Notes: generated from the sequence alone by a model not told the origin. Numbered from the stretch's first letter, positions 43,938 through 54,089 are shown. The stretch is 64,000 bases of DNA from Shewanella benthica (GCA_023284085.1 JAKVHY010000015.1:62001-126000); one strand, 5' to 3'. A program made the numbers and translations.

Positions 43938-46900
43938 CTAAGCTTTTGATGTATCGAGCCTTGCTTCCTCGTCAAACACGGGGAGTGGTTCGTGTCTCTC
44001 TGCTAAATAGGTGTAGATAACCGGCAGAACAAACAGGGTGAACAGGGTGCCAATGGCTAAGCCTGACACTATCACTAGACCTATGTTGAAGCGTGCCACC
44101 GCGCCAGCTCCAACTGCGAATAGCAGAGGGATAAGGCCGGCAATCATGGCCGCCGTCGTCATCAGGATTGGGCGTAAACGTACAGTTGCCGCAAGCTTAA
44201 TCGCATCCATTTTGCTCAAGCCGTTATGGAGTTGCTCCTCCTTGGCGACTTCACACATCAAGATACCGTGCTTGGTAATCAAACCCACTAAGGTGATCAG
44301 ACCAACTTGGGTATAGATGTTCATCGACGACAGACCAAAGACATGGGTCCAGCCCAAGGCGATGAGTGCACCACTGATGGCGAGTGGCACCGAAACCAAG
44401 ATCACCAGAGGGTCGCGGAGACTCTCGAACTGACTCGCCAGCACCAGGAAGATGATCGCCAGTGCCAGGCCGAAGGTGGCAAACAGGGCTGAACCTTCGG
44501 TGACATACTGACGAGATTCGCCCAGGAAGTCATAGCTGTAGCCTTTTGGCAGATCGGTATCACCTATATTCTGCAAGAAGGTGATTACATCCCCCATAGC
44601 CACTCCGGGTGTGGCTACACCGCTCACCGTCAGTGAATTCATCTGATTAAAGTGTGGCAATGATCTCGGCTCCGATATCATCTCAATCTCCACCAGGCTA
44701 GATAGTGGGATCGAACGGCCGTCGGCGGCTGTTACGTAATAGCCGTTGAGTGATTCCGGATTGGCACGGTACTTACGCTCAACCTGAGGAATAACTTCAT
44801 ATGAGCGGCCATCTAAGTTGATGCGGTTAACATAACCATCGCTCATCATAGTGGTCAGGGTCACGCCGATATCTTGCATGGTGATGCCGTAAGTGCCGGC
44901 TAAGTCCCGTTTGATATGCAGCTTCATGGTGCCCGAGTCGAATTTGAGGTCGATCTTCGAGTAAACAAACAGCGGACTATTTTTCACCTTATCAAGCACA
45001 CCGCTACCTATCTGGAACAGGCTCTCGAACGAGTTTGAGGTGGTGATAACGAATTGTATGGGTAAGCCGCTGGATGCACCTGGAAGCTCAGGCATCTGGA
45101 AGGTGGTGACCGCCATACCCGGAACTTCTTTAACTTCTTTACCGAGTACCTTCTGCATCTCTTTCTGAGATTTATCACGCTCACTCCAAGGGACGAGTGG
45201 TGCGATACCGAAGGCTTGATTAGAGTTTGGTACGCCGACAAAAGCCAATGATGCGGCGGCTTCCGGATGGGCCTTGATCATGTCGGTGACTATCGCCATA
45301 TTAGCCTGGATATAGTCTAAGTTAGCCGTCGATGGTGCTGTGCCCATCATCATGACCACACTCTTATCTTCGTTCGGCGCAAGCTCAGACGGGATAAAGT
45401 GAAACATCACCGGTAATGAGGCGAAAACGATAGCTGCGAAGCCGATAACCACGGGACGTTTTTCCATCACGGCATTGAGCATACTCTGATAATGCTTAGT
45501 CATAGCCGCAAGGAAGTTCTCCACGCCACGCTCGAAACGGTTAGGTGTGGTGTGAGGCTTGAGTATTTTTGAGCACATCATAGGTGACAGTGTCAGTGCC
45601 ACTATGCCCGAGATAAACACCGCGCCGGCTAAGGTGAGGGCAAATTCTTTAAACAAGGATCCTGTAATGCCACCCATTAAGGCGATAGGTGCATAAACGG
45701 CTGCCAAGGTGATGGTCATGGATATCACGGGAAGCGCGATCTCACGGGTACCAATAATGGCAGCCCTGAACGGAGTCTCACCTAGCTTGATATGCCGGTC
45801 GACATTCTCTACCACCACGATGGCATCATCCACCACTAAGCCGATGGCCAGCACCATGGCCAGCAATGTCATCAGGTTCAGAGTAAAGCCGAACATCAGC
45901 ATGATGATGGCCACCCCGATCAGTGACAGAGGAATGGTGACTATCGGGATGATGACGGCGCGAAAAGAGCCCAAAAATAGGGTGATTACCACGATAACGA
46001 TCAGCGAGGCTTCACCAATTGTCTTGATCACTTCGCTGATCGACTCATCGATGGCGAGAGAGGAATCATACAAGATGCGTGTCTTCATCGAGACCGGCAG
46101 GTTACGCTCGATATCTGGCATCATAGCGCGTGCATCGGCTGCGACGACTAAGGGGTTAGCCGTCGGAGTGACATCCAGTGCAACGACGACAGCTTCTTGT
46201 CCATCGGCCAAAGCGCGGTAGACGTCGTGACTCTTCTCCAGACTCACATCGGCAATATCACCGAGACGAATAATCAGACCATCTTTACTGCCTATGACGA
46301 GTTTCTTAAGCTCATCGACGGTGGCGACTTGAGTATCAGCCGTGCCATTGAACAGGGTAAACACCCCATTGGCCTGACCCACGGCAGATTGATAGTTGTT
46401 CGCCTGTAGTACCTGCATCACCTCGGATGAGGACAAGTTAAAGCCCCCCATACGAGCGGGATCTAACCATATTCTCATGGCGTATTTGATGCCGCCATAG
46501 AGGTTAACTTTAGCAACCCCATCTATGGTGAAGAGTTCAGGTTTTACCACCCGTTCCAGATAATCCGTTATCTGGCTCGAGTTGATCTGATCGCTATAGA
46601 AGGAGATATACAGGACGGATGTCTGTGAACCTGTCGACATATCCACGGTGGAGTCTTCGGCCTCTTTAGGAAGCTGAGATCGCACCGAGTTAACCTTAGC
46701 CAGAATATCGGCCAGGGCACCATTGGGATCGGTGTTGAGTTTCATGTAAACAGTGATCTTGGAGGTACCAAGGGAGCTGTCTGAGGTCATGAAGTCGACG
46801 TTATCGGCCTGAGCCAGCGCTTGTTCCAGCGGCTGAGTAATAAAGCCCTGGATCAGGTTTGCGTCGGCACCATAGTAGCTGGTGGAGACGGTGACCACGG

Positions 46901-47027
46901 TATTGGTCATCTCAGGGTATTCACGGACCTGCATGCTGTTAAGGGAGTAAAGCCCTAATAGCAGCAGGAGCAAGCTTATCGAGGCGGCGAGTACCGGCCT
47001 GCGAATAAAAATATCAGTAAAGCGCAT
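43938..47027 (-). CDS. RND efflux pump inner membrane transporter (HAE1 type)
   Basis: 1029 residues, 12 membrane helices and two large periplasmic loops. Starts MRFTDIFIRRPVLAASISL. Proton-relay aspartates in GLVVDDAIVVVENVDRH (TM4); TM10-11 with TQVGLITLVGLITKHGILM (Lys). Class of AcrB/MexB/VexD-type drug exporters; substrate unknown. Follows the MFP gene by 12 bases. No outer-membrane gene in the operon, so it must borrow a TolC. Confidence 0.95.
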   Translation of the reverse strand: MRFTDIFIRRPVLAASISLLLLLLGLYSLNSMQVREYPEMTNTVVTVSTSYYGADANLIQGFITQPLEQALAQADNVDFMTSDSSLGTSKITVYMKLNTDPNGALADILAKVNSVRSQLPKEAEDSTVDMSTGSQTSVLYISFYSDQINSSQITDYLERVVKPELFTIDGVAKVNLYGGIKYAMRIWLDPARMGGFNLSSSEVMQVLQANNYQSAVGQANGVFTLFNGTADTQVATVDELKKLVIGSKDGLIIRLGDIADVSLEKSHDVYRALADGQEAVVVALDVTPTANPLVVAADARAMMPDIERNLPVSMKTRILYDSSLAIDESISEVIKTIGEASLIVIVVITLFLGSFRAVIIPIVTIPLSLIGVAIIMLMFGFTLNLMTLLAMVLAIGLVVDDAIVVVENVDRHIKLGETPFRAAIIGTREIALPVISMTITLAAVYAPIALMGGITGSLFKEFALTLAGAVFISGIVALTLSPMMCSKILKPHTTPNRFERGVENFLAAMTKHYQSMLNAVMEKRPVVIGFAAIVFASLPVMFHFIPSELAPNEDKSVVMMMGTAPSTANLDYIQANMAIVTDMIKAHPEAAASLAFVGVPNSNQAFGIAPLVPWSERDKSQKEMQKVLGKEVKEVPGMAVTTFQMPELPGASSGLPIQFVITTSNSFESLFQIGSGVLDKVKNSPLFVYSKIDLKFDSGTMKLHIKRDLAGTYGITMQDIGVTLTTMMSDGYVNRINLDGRSYEVIPQVERKYRANPESLNGYYVTAADGRSIPLSSLVEIEMISEPRSLPHFNQMNSLTVSGVATPGVAMGDVITFLQNIGDTDLPKGYSYDFLGESRQYVTEGSALFATFGLALAIIFLVLASQFESLRDPLVILVSVPLAISGALIALGWTHVFGLSSMNIYTQVGLITLVGLITKHGILMCEVAKEEQLHNGLSKMDAIKLAATVRLRPILMTTAAMIAGLIPLLFAVGAGAVARFNIGLVIVSGLAIGTLFTLFVLPVIYTYLAERHEPLPVFDEEARLDTSKA

Positions 47028-47039
47028 TGCCAGCTCCTA

Positions 47040-48158
47040 TTAAAGTTGTGGCATCGTGGCCGGAGGAGTCAGAGCATCGTCCTCGGTCACTTTGACTTTG
47101 CTGTTATTGTTTAGTCTGATCTGGCCGGAGGTCACGATAAGATCGTTAGCCTTCAAGTCACCACTGACTAAGGCGTTATTACCATTACGCTCGAGTACTT
47201 CGACATTGATCTGCCTGACTCGTTTTACCATGTTTCCATCTTCACTCACCTCATGGATGATATAGATAGAGTTACCGTAGAGAGTAAAGTTGATGGCTGT
47301 CTGTGGCAGCACAAATTGGTTGGTCAACTCTGGCAGCAGAATGGCGACACGGGCAAACATGCCACTGCGTAGCTTAGCGTCTATGTTAGGTATCTTGGCT
47401 TGAATCTGGATCAAGCCGCTTTGATAGAAAACGGCGGGCTCGATTGCCGATATCTTGCCTTCGAACGGATGCTCAGGATAGGCATCGACATAGACATGAA
47501 TCGTTTGTCCTTTTGAGATTCGTGGCAATTGGTTCTGGGGTACGGTGAAGCGAATCTTCATGGTGCTGATATCTTCGAGTCGAACGATATCTGTACCTGT
47601 CTGCAGGTATTCTCCTAAATTAACACTACGGATCCCGATAAGACCGGCAAATGGCGCATCGATCTCTCTGCGATCTATAGTGGCATTCAGGCTCTCGATA
47701 TCAGCCTTCAGTGCCAGGTATTTAGCTTCACTGTTGTCTAGATCTTGCTTAGATACCGACTTTTGCTTATACAGGAGTACCAGTCGCTTATAATCGGCCT
47801 CTGCAGCCGGAAGCTGAACCATCTTACTCTTAAGGTTGGCCTTTTCTACCGCTGAGTCGAGTACGATTAAGCTCTGGTCAAGCTTGACCTCACTGCCGTT
47901 TTCGAAGTTGATTTCAGATACTATTCCAGGGAGCTCATTAGCAATGGTCAGGCCTTGATTGGGCTCTACAAAACCAATGGCATCGATTGTGGGTTGCCAG
48001 TTGACACTCGTTAGCGTCAGTGTCGTAACTGGGGATTCGGGTTCTGGCATATTGGCAATGGCATCGGCAATTTTAGCCTTAACCATCAAGTTAAAGCCTA
48101 TCACTGAGCCGAATGCCAGCAGAGCGATGATTAGCATAATCAGGGTCCATTTTTTCAT
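47040..48158 (-). CDS. RND periplasmic adaptor (membrane fusion protein)
   Basis: 372 residues. N-terminal membrane anchor (LIMLIIALLAFGSVIGFNLM), barrel-sandwich hybrid (VNWQPTIDAIGFVEPNQGLT, GIVSEINFENGSEV), helical hairpin (about 95-150), beta-barrel (RFTVPQNQLPRISKGQTIHV), C-terminal membrane-proximal part. Pairs with the RND protein downstream. Its ATG (48156-48158) overlaps the stop of the small ORF 48155-48247 by ATGA, and its first bases lie in the 89-bp repeat. Confidence 0.93.
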   Translation of the reverse strand: MKKWTLIMLIIALLAFGSVIGFNLMVKAKIADAIANMPEPESPVTTLTLTSVNWQPTIDAIGFVEPNQGLTIANELPGIVSEINFENGSEVKLDQSLIVLDSAVEKANLKSKMVQLPAAEADYKRLVLLYKQKSVSKQDLDNSEAKYLALKADIESLNATIDRREIDAPFAGLIGIRSVNLGEYLQTGTDIVRLEDISTMKIRFTVPQNQLPRISKGQTIHVYVDAYPEHPFEGKISAIEPAVFYQSGLIQIQAKIPNIDAKLRSGMFARVAILLPELTNQFVLPQTAINFTLYGNSIYIIHEVSEDGNMVKRVRQINVEVLERNGNNALVSGDLKANDLIVTSGQIRLNNNSKVKVTEDDALTPPATMPQL

Positions 48159-48247
48159 AGTCCTGATAGCTCCTTGTGAGTTAAGTTAGGTAAATCGGTT
48201 TGGCTGAAAACGCCGCTGGCAGTATCAGGTTGGTTCATATCATTCAT
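48155..48247 (-). CDS. Small ORF 2 of a tandem pair in the efflux operon (30 codons)
   Basis: 30 codons. Starts MNDMNQPDTASGVFSQT, ends NLTHKELSGL. Its ATG overlaps the stop of small ORF 1 and its TGA overlaps the MFP start, both as ATGA, so all four frames (tetR, ORF1, ORF2, MFP) are chained. Site AAGGAG lies 11 bases before each ATG. Compared with ORF1 the changes are mixed silent (3) and replacing (4). Might encode a peptide, or be only a translational relay. The C-terminal ten residues match the end of the TetR protein. Confidence 0.5.
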   Translation of the reverse strand: MNDMNQPDTASGVFSQTDLPNLTHKELSGL

Positions 48248-48372
48248 AGTCCTGATAGTTCCTTGTCAGTTAAGTTTGATAATTCTGTCTGGTAGAAAAC
48301 GCCGCTGGCAGTATCAGGTTGGTTCATATCATTCATAGTCCTGATAGCTCCTTTTGAGTTAAGTTAGTTGAA
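48156..48372 (-). repeat. 89-bp tandem repeat at the tetR/MFP junction
   Basis: CATAGTCCTGATAG recurs at 48156, 48245 and 48334, exactly 89 bases apart. Two full units plus the partial third that forms the 3' end of tetR. Each unit carries the end codons of an ORF (KELSGL, TGA), the AAGGAG or AAGGAA site and an ATG. 89 equals 31 codons (93 bases) minus the 4-base ATGA overlap, so the period preserves translational coupling. Confidence 0.93.
48244..48336 (-). CDS. Small ORF 1 of a tandem pair in the efflux operon (30 codons)
   Basis: 30 codons. Starts MNDMNQPDTASGVFYQT, ends NLTDKELSGL. Its ATG overlaps the tetR TGA as ATGA. It is a duplicate of small ORF 2 with seven codon differences. See that entry for the coupling. 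Coding status rests on frame conservation and overlaps only. Confidence 0.5.
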   Translation of the reverse strand: MNDMNQPDTASGVFYQTELSNLTDKELSGL

Positions 48373-48938
48373 TTAGTTGCACTGGTAATGGTTTGCCAGC
48401 ATAAATTACAGACAAGCTCTAGCTCTGCCTTATCGTATTTTAATTGACCTCGACGTATGCTGCGTCCGAGAGCGACGGCGGGCTCCAGAGAAATGGCATA
48501 GAGAGCCTTATTTTGCAGGGAGTGAAACAGGCCTTGAGCCTTACCTTCTTCGAAGAACATATGTAGATCGCCAAAAGTCGTTTTTTCGAACGTCTGATGG
48601 GGATCTGAGTCTATGCCCGGAAGATGAATATACTGCTCGTAGCTGAGATTTGTCTGTGTGCGCTTACGACCAAAATCGACAATGTTAAACCAGATGCGTT
48701 TGAACCTCTGCTCCAGTGTGCCTACACGGCTGTCTTTTAAGATATGGCCGGCGACGACACGCAGTACATTCTTCCTCAATTCACTGATAAGCTCATCTTT
48801 ATCTTTAAAATATCTGTAGATGGTTCCGGCGGCAACACCAGCTTCATTGGCTATTTGCTGCATCGACAGGCCTTGCAACCCTTTGGTGGAGATGATTTTC
48901 TCGGTCGCATCGAATATCAGTTGGCGTTTGTTATCCAT
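48333..48938 (-). CDS. TetR/AcrR-family repressor of the efflux operon
   Basis: 201 residues. HTH near residues 25-50 (MQQIANEAGVAAGTIYRYFK) followed by DKDELISELRKNVL, then a ligand-binding helical domain. Ends STNLTQKELSGL, a tail shared with the two small ORFs downstream. Its perfect 18-bp palindrome at 48958-48975 lies 20 bases before the start codon, indicating autorepression and control of the whole operon. Confidence 0.93.
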   Translation of the reverse strand: MDNKRQLIFDATEKIISTKGLQGLSMQQIANEAGVAAGTIYRYFKDKDELISELRKNVLRVVAGHILKDSRVGTLEQRFKRIWFNIVDFGRKRTQTNLSYEQYIHLPGIDSDPHQTFEKTTFGDLHMFFEEGKAQGLFHSLQNKALYAISLEPAVALGRSIRRGQLKYDKAELELVCNLCWQTITSATNSTNLTQKELSGL

Positions 48939-48957
48939 GATAGGTTTACACTTCGTA

Positions 48958-48975
48958 TGAATGAACGTTCATTCA
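48958..48975. promoter_or_regulatory. TetR operator palindrome
   Basis: TGAATGAACGTTCATTCA, perfect dyad, typical for TetR/AcrR repressors. It sits between tetR (minus) and rep (plus), 20 bases before tetR. Confidence 0.85.
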
Positions 48976-49126
48976 CTATTCTATGTCAGAGGATTGCCGA
49001 GTGCAATTCTCAATGTGTAAATATAATTAAACTGGCTGAGAAATTTAAATTGTCAGATTGAAACGTGAGAGTTTCTGGTATGATCGCCTGCTCCAAACCC
49101 CTTTTAATCTTGGTAAAAATAACCCC

Positions 49127-51139
49127 ATGAAGCTAAACCCCGGACAAGATGAAGCCGTACATTATGTATCTGGCCCCTGCCTAGTACTTGCGGGGGCTGG
49201 TAGTGGTAAGACTCGAGTGATCATCAACAAGATTGCTCATCTGGTACAGAACTGTGGTTACAAGGCTAGGACCATCGCGGCGGTGACCTTTACCAATAAG
49301 GCTGCACGTGAGATGAAGGAGCGTGTAGCTAAATCCATGGGGCGTAAAGAGGCTCGCGGCTTATGGATCTCGACATTTCATACTCTGGGTTTAGAGATTA
49401 TCAAGAGGGAGCGTAAGGTCGTTGGCCTCAAAGCTGGGTTTTCCTTGTTCGATGATCAAGATACTTTAGCTCTGCTCAAAGATCTCACCGAAGATGAGCT
49501 CGATGGAGACAAGGATCTACTCAAATCCTTGATGACGACGATTTCCAATTGGAAAGGCGATCTGGTGATCCCAACACAGGCGGTGAAACTCGCTAAGGAT
49601 GAACAATCACAACTGTTTGCCGCTCTCTACGCAAGATATGCCCAGCATATGAAGGCTTACAATGCCCTGGATTTTGATGATCTGATTTTAATTCCGACAC
49701 TCATACTCAGGCACAATGCCGAGGTGAGAACGCGTTGGCAGACCCGTATTCAATATCTGCTGGTGGATGAGTATCAAGATACCAATACCAGCCAATATGA
49801 GATGGTGAAGCTTCTGGTGGGAGACAGAGCCCGTTTCACCGTGGTGGGCGACGATGATCAATCTATCTATTCATGGCGAGGGGCGAAGCCACAGAACCTG
49901 GTGTTATTGGGTAAAGACTTTCCCGCTTTACGTTTGATTAAACTAGAGCAGAACTATCGCTCTAGCCAAAGGATCTTAAAAGCCGCCAATATTCTCATTG
50001 CTAATAACCCCCATGTATACGAGAAGACACTGTTTAGTGAGCTGCCTTATGGTGAGCCGTTGCGAGTATTGATCGCCGCCAATGAGCAGCAAGAAGCGGA
50101 GCGGGTCATCGCCGAGATGATACGTCATAAATTTATGGGTAAAACCCAATTTGGCGATTATGCGATTCTCTATCGGGGCAATCATCAATCTCGTCTGCTG
50201 GAGCGGGCGCTGATGACGAACCGTATCCCTTATAAACTCAGTGGCGGCACCTCATTCTTCGGCAGGGCCGAGATCAAAGACATCATGGCCTATCTAAGAT
50301 TAGTGGTGAACCCTGATGATGATAATGCCTTCCTGCGCGTGGTGAATCTGCCGAAACGTGGAGTAGGCCCATCCACTCTAGAACGTTTAGGCACGTTTGC
50401 CAATGAACGACAGATTTCTATGTTTGAGGCCAGCTTCGACCCTGAGTTGAATCATCATCTGCCCCCAGCAGCCATGGCTTCTCTCTACAAGTTCGGCAAG
50501 TTTATTGTCGATACCGGTGAAACTGTGACTCGAGGTGAGCCCATTGAGGCCATCAAGCACCTGATCCGCAATATCAATTATGAGGACTACCTCTACGAGA
50601 CCAGTACCAGTGCCAAGGCGGCGGAGATGAGGATGAAAAACATCTCCGAGTTGTATCGCTGGGTCACTGAAATGCTCGAGGGAGATGATCTTGACGAGGG
50701 CATGACCTTGCCCGAGGTGGTTACTCGATTAACTCTGCGTGACATGATGGAGCGTAACAGTGAGGATGAAGATGGCGATCAGGTTCAGTTGATGACGCTG
50801 CATGCCTCTAAAGGCCTGGAGTTCCCTTACGTGTTTATGGTGGGCACCGAAGAGAGAATATTACCCCATCAAAGCAGCATAGATGAGGATAATGTCGATG
50901 AAGAACGTCGTCTGGCCTATGTAGGGATCACCCGAGCGCAGCAACAACTCTGGTTTGTACTGTGTCGTGAACGTCGTCAATTCGGTGAGACTATGCGTTG
51001 TGAGCCGAGTCGTTTTTTGTTGGAACTCCCTCAGGATGATCTCATCTGGGAAAATCGTAAACAAGTGCAGAGCGAGAACCAGAGGCAGGCAACCAGCAAG
51101 TCTAAAATCGCCAACTTGAGAGATATGTTTAAAAAATAG
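49127..51139 (+). CDS. rep: ATP-dependent DNA helicase Rep
   Basis: 670 residues from the ATG at 49127 ([16 protein letters not shown]), the E. coli Rep start; upstream open codons have no family match. Motifs: [112 protein letters not shown]1A 3'-5' helicase helping replication forks past bound proteins. C-terminal LRDMFKK end. Monocistronic. Confidence 0.97.
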   Translation: MKLNPGQDEAVHYVSGPCLVLAGAGSGKTRVIINKIAHLVQNCGYKARTIAAVTFTNKAAREMKERVAKSMGRKEARGLWISTFHTLGLEIIKRERKVVGLKAGFSLFDDQDTLALLKDLTEDELDGDKDLLKSLMTTISNWKGDLVIPTQAVKLAKDEQSQLFAALYARYAQHMKAYNALDFDDLILIPTLILRHNAEVRTRWQTRIQYLLVDEYQDTNTSQYEMVKLLVGDRARFTVVGDDDQSIYSWRGAKPQNLVLLGKDFPALRLIKLEQNYRSSQRILKAANILIANNPHVYEKTLFSELPYGEPLRVLIAANEQQEAERVIAEMIRHKFMGKTQFGDYAILYRGNHQSRLLERALMTNRIPYKLSGGTSFFGRAEIKDIMAYLRLVVNPDDDNAFLRVVNLPKRGVGPSTLERLGTFANERQISMFEASFDPELNHHLPPAAMASLYKFGKFIVDTGETVTRGEPIEAIKHLIRNINYEDYLYETSTSAKAAEMRMKNISELYRWVTEMLEGDDLDEGMTLPEVVTRLTLRDMMERNSEDEDGDQVQLMTLHASKGLEFPYVFMVGTEERILPHQSSIDEDNVDEERRLAYVGITRAQQQLWFVLCRERRQFGETMRCEPSRFLLELPQDDLIWENRKQVQSENQRQATSKSKIANLRDMFKK

Positions 51140-51211
51140 CCTTTAGTTAAACGAAACATTGTGCATTTGGTCTGGAAATAAGATCGAGTTATTGCGTTTA
51201 ACGACATAGAG

Positions 51212-53842
51212 TTAAGCGCAAATTAAATCCTTGGTGATAGAGTTTAGATGGATGACTTTGCCAAGGGCTTGCCCCTGACCTAGCTCGAAACCTATCTCTA
51301 GCAGTGTCTCTTTTTGCTGTATAGCACCAATCCCATCCACAAAAACCACCAGTTCCAATGCCTGGGCGGTTAAGTAGTGGGCCTTTAATAGCTTAAGATG
51401 TTGCTCACTGTTGAGATGGCTGGTGTAACTAGGGTCAAGCTTTAGGCCTTGCAGTGGTAAGAAGGTTAAGCTGCTCAAGGCACTATTAGCACTGCCATAA
51501 CCCGTCAGCCCAAGATTAACCTTTAGCTTTTGAAGAACTTCAAATGCATTGATATGGTTATCCGTATCTAAGATAAATCCTTTCTCATCGAAAAACAGCC
51601 ACAGCTGCTCAGGGGGGAATATAAGCTCCTTAAGCTTATTTTTCAGCTTTCTGACGGCATGTTTATGCTTCAGGTGCATGGCTGCAATGTTGAGATGTAG
51701 GGGGAGATGGTCTAAGGATTGTTCGCGCAGCAGCCGATGATCTGAGTTGAGTTTTTCCAGTAAATATATATCCAGTTCTGTGGTTAAGTTGCAATGCTCG
51801 GCAATGTTATTGAGCTGGACCTGCTTTACTTTACCTAGCAAAGGATGATTCCAATACAAGCGTGGCTCTAAGGCTACCGTAGATAGCTTTTTAAAATTTT
51901 GAATCGGTAGATAACTCAGGTGAAGCTCTCGGTTCGATATTGCTTGTTTTAATTCAATTTCAAGTTCGATATCTTTGACTAGCTGTCGATGCGACTTATT
52001 ATCGAAGATAACATAGCAACCTTTGCCCCTGGACTTGGCTTGATACATGGCTGCATCGGCGTCACGCAATAGGGACTCCGCCGTATCTGATTTATGATTA
52101 CAGCTAAATGCGATTCCTATACTGGCTCCTGAGGTGAAACTTTGGTTGGCTAATTCATAGGGGCGTGATAATTCAGTGAGAATACGCTCCGCAACCTCTT
52201 TCGCATCATTGGTGCCATTGATGGTGTCGAGTAAGATCACAAATTCATCTCCACCGATCCGCCCTAAGGTGTCATTATTGCGAATACACAGTCGTAGGCG
52301 CCTTGAGGTCTCAATCAGTAAACGATCTCCTTGCTGATGACCTAAGGTGTCATTAATGAGCTTGAATCTGTCGAGATCGATAAACAGCAGACCGAAGCGA
52401 TCTAGCCCATGTCGGCGAATATGTTTTACGGCTTGTGTCAGACGCTCCATAAACATGCCGCGATTTGGCAGCCCTGTCAGGCTATCGTGACTCGCGTCAT
52501 AAACAAGTTGTTCTTCCACTTTACGTCTTTGGGCTACTTCTTTCTCTAAATCTTGATTTAACATAGCCAGAGCCCGGGTCCGAACGACGACTTTCTCTTC
52601 TAGCTGTTCGTAGCTGGATTTAAGCGATTCAGCGGAGAGTTTCTTCTCGATCGCGGTGGCTATGTGTTGAGAAACGAAAGTTAGCAGATCGAGATCTTTG
52701 TCTTGGTAACTCTGAGACATGCATAGGCTATAGATGGTTAAGGCACCACGAACCTGTCCATGGATAAATAAGGGGATGCCAATCCACTGATATACGTCTT
52801 GGGTATAGTTGAGTTCAGGCATCTTGGAATAGACAATTCCAGCGTCTATCAAGCCATCCAGGTCGGTACGTTGAAGTAACAAAGGCCGACGGTTCTTGAT
52901 GACGTACTCAGTTAGGCCATCAGATGTGGCTCTGGGTTGTGGGGCCGTAGAGTCATTTTGAGTCACATAAAAAGGAAAGTGTATACGAGTCAATTTATCA
53001 TCGAGCAGGGCTATGTAGCAGTTACTCGCAGGCATTAGATGGCTGATCACTCTATGAATTTCCGAGTAGAAGGAGTCGCTATCTAGGTTAGAGGTGGCAA
53101 GATCTGCAATCTCGAATAAAGATTTCTGCAGACGCTCGGCGCGACGTCTTTCAGACACTTCACGTTTGAGCTTGTCGTAAGCAACGCTTAACTCTTTGGT
53201 TCTTTGCTCTATTGCCTGTTCCAACTGTTCTCTATGTCCTAAACGCTCTAGCACACCTGAGATTTGATAACTGACAAAGTGAAGTAGTTCTATCTCCATT
53301 TCGGAAAAAGTGATACTGGGGGAATAACTCTGTACTACTAATACACCCAAAACCAGATTATTGACTTTAATCGGCACGCCTAACCAAAGGTGGCATGGCG
53401 CTCCTCTACTGACAATTTTTTTAGCGGCGAGAAGCTGTTCAAAGGTCGTGTTATCACAAAGAAGTGTTTCACCTGTCTTGATCACGTATCCCGTGAGGCC
53501 GCTTAACAGGGTCTCGGAAATTTCATCTATAGAATAGATCTTGTTGGGATGCGGGTCTTTTTCGTCGAGGAAAAAAGGAATATTCAATTTGTTAGAGCTT
53601 GGGTCTAACAAGGCGACGAAAAAATTATCTGCTGGCAGAAGTAAATTTAGCGAGCGATGAACTTCTGAGAAAAACGCGCTAGGCGAATCCACATGAGCTG
53701 CTAGGTTTGAGATCTCTAACAGTAGATTTTGGGTGACTTCGGCTCGCTTGTATTTAAGAGCCAAACTCTTTAAGCGAGCAATCCTTTTTTGCAAACGTTC
53801 AGCTTCACGGTGTGAATGTTGAACTAATTCTTCCCTAAACAT
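51212..53842 (-). CDS. GAF-GAF-GGDEF-degenerate EAL protein
   Basis: 876 residues from the ATG at 53842 (GGCGGA upstream; a TTG four codons earlier is the alternative). No membrane helix. N-terminal coiled coil, GAF 1 (about 45-200), coiled coil, GAF 2 (about 240-395), coiled coil, GGDEF (about 450-610, signature GRIGGDEFVILL intact), EAL-like (about 625-870). The EAL core is lost: VALEPRLYW for EALLRW, LNIAAMHLK for NxS, FFDEKGFI for ExTE, TGYGSANSAL for DDFGTGYSSL, VDGIGAIQQ for AEGVET. So it is probably a cytosolic cyclase with a non-catalytic, maybe c-di-GMP-sensing, EAL. Confidence 0.92.
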   Translation of the reverse strand: MFREELVQHSHREAERLQKRIARLKSLALKYKRAEVTQNLLLEISNLAAHVDSPSAFFSEVHRSLNLLLPADNFFVALLDPSSNKLNIPFFLDEKDPHPNKIYSIDEISETLLSGLTGYVIKTGETLLCDNTTFEQLLAAKKIVSRGAPCHLWLGVPIKVNNLVLGVLVVQSYSPSITFSEMEIELLHFVSYQISGVLERLGHREQLEQAIEQRTKELSVAYDKLKREVSERRRAERLQKSLFEIADLATSNLDSDSFYSEIHRVISHLMPASNCYIALLDDKLTRIHFPFYVTQNDSTAPQPRATSDGLTEYVIKNRRPLLLQRTDLDGLIDAGIVYSKMPELNYTQDVYQWIGIPLFIHGQVRGALTIYSLCMSQSYQDKDLDLLTFVSQHIATAIEKKLSAESLKSSYEQLEEKVVVRTRALAMLNQDLEKEVAQRRKVEEQLVYDASHDSLTGLPNRGMFMERLTQAVKHIRRHGLDRFGLLFIDLDRFKLINDTLGHQQGDRLLIETSRRLRLCIRNNDTLGRIGGDEFVILLDTINGTNDAKEVAERILTELSRPYELANQSFTSGASIGIAFSCNHKSDTAESLLRDADAAMYQAKSRGKGCYVIFDNKSHRQLVKDIELEIELKQAISNRELHLSYLPIQNFKKLSTVALEPRLYWNHPLLGKVKQVQLNNIAEHCNLTTELDIYLLEKLNSDHRLLREQSLDHLPLHLNIAAMHLKHKHAVRKLKNKLKELIFPPEQLWLFFDEKGFILDTDNHINAFEVLQKLKVNLGLTGYGSANSALSSLTFLPLQGLKLDPSYTSHLNSEQHLKLLKAHYLTAQALELVVFVDGIGAIQQKETLLEIGFELGQGQALGKVIHLNSITKDLICA

Positions 53843-54040
53843 GATTTCCGCCAATCGCTATTTATTATGTGAGATCTAGGATTTGGACTAAATTTACACA
53901 ATAGATATTGATAGCACGAAAAAACAACAGTGCCAAGTCATTATTTTGACGTTTGTCAGTTTAAATTTTGTCCTAAATGGATTATTTTGCTCAAGTTAGT
54001 CAAAATGTGAGCAAACAGACGAGAAAAATGATTTTAACTG

Positions 54041-54069
54041 TAGACGGCGGGGCAAATAATTCATATTAT
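54041..54069 (+). promoter_or_regulatory. Promoter of the tRNA operon
   Basis: TAGACG-17-TATTAT, followed by a G+C-rich discriminator GTGCGCCGC before the first tRNA (54090). The discriminator is typical of stringently controlled stable RNA promoters. Confidence 0.7.
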
Positions 54070-54089
54070 GTGCGCCGCTAACAAGGCAG

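Noticed and set aside
53843..53854. TTG start for the GAF-GGDEF-EAL protein
   Set aside because: The ATG four codons later has the better-placed site; the difference is only four residues and is noted as an alternative.
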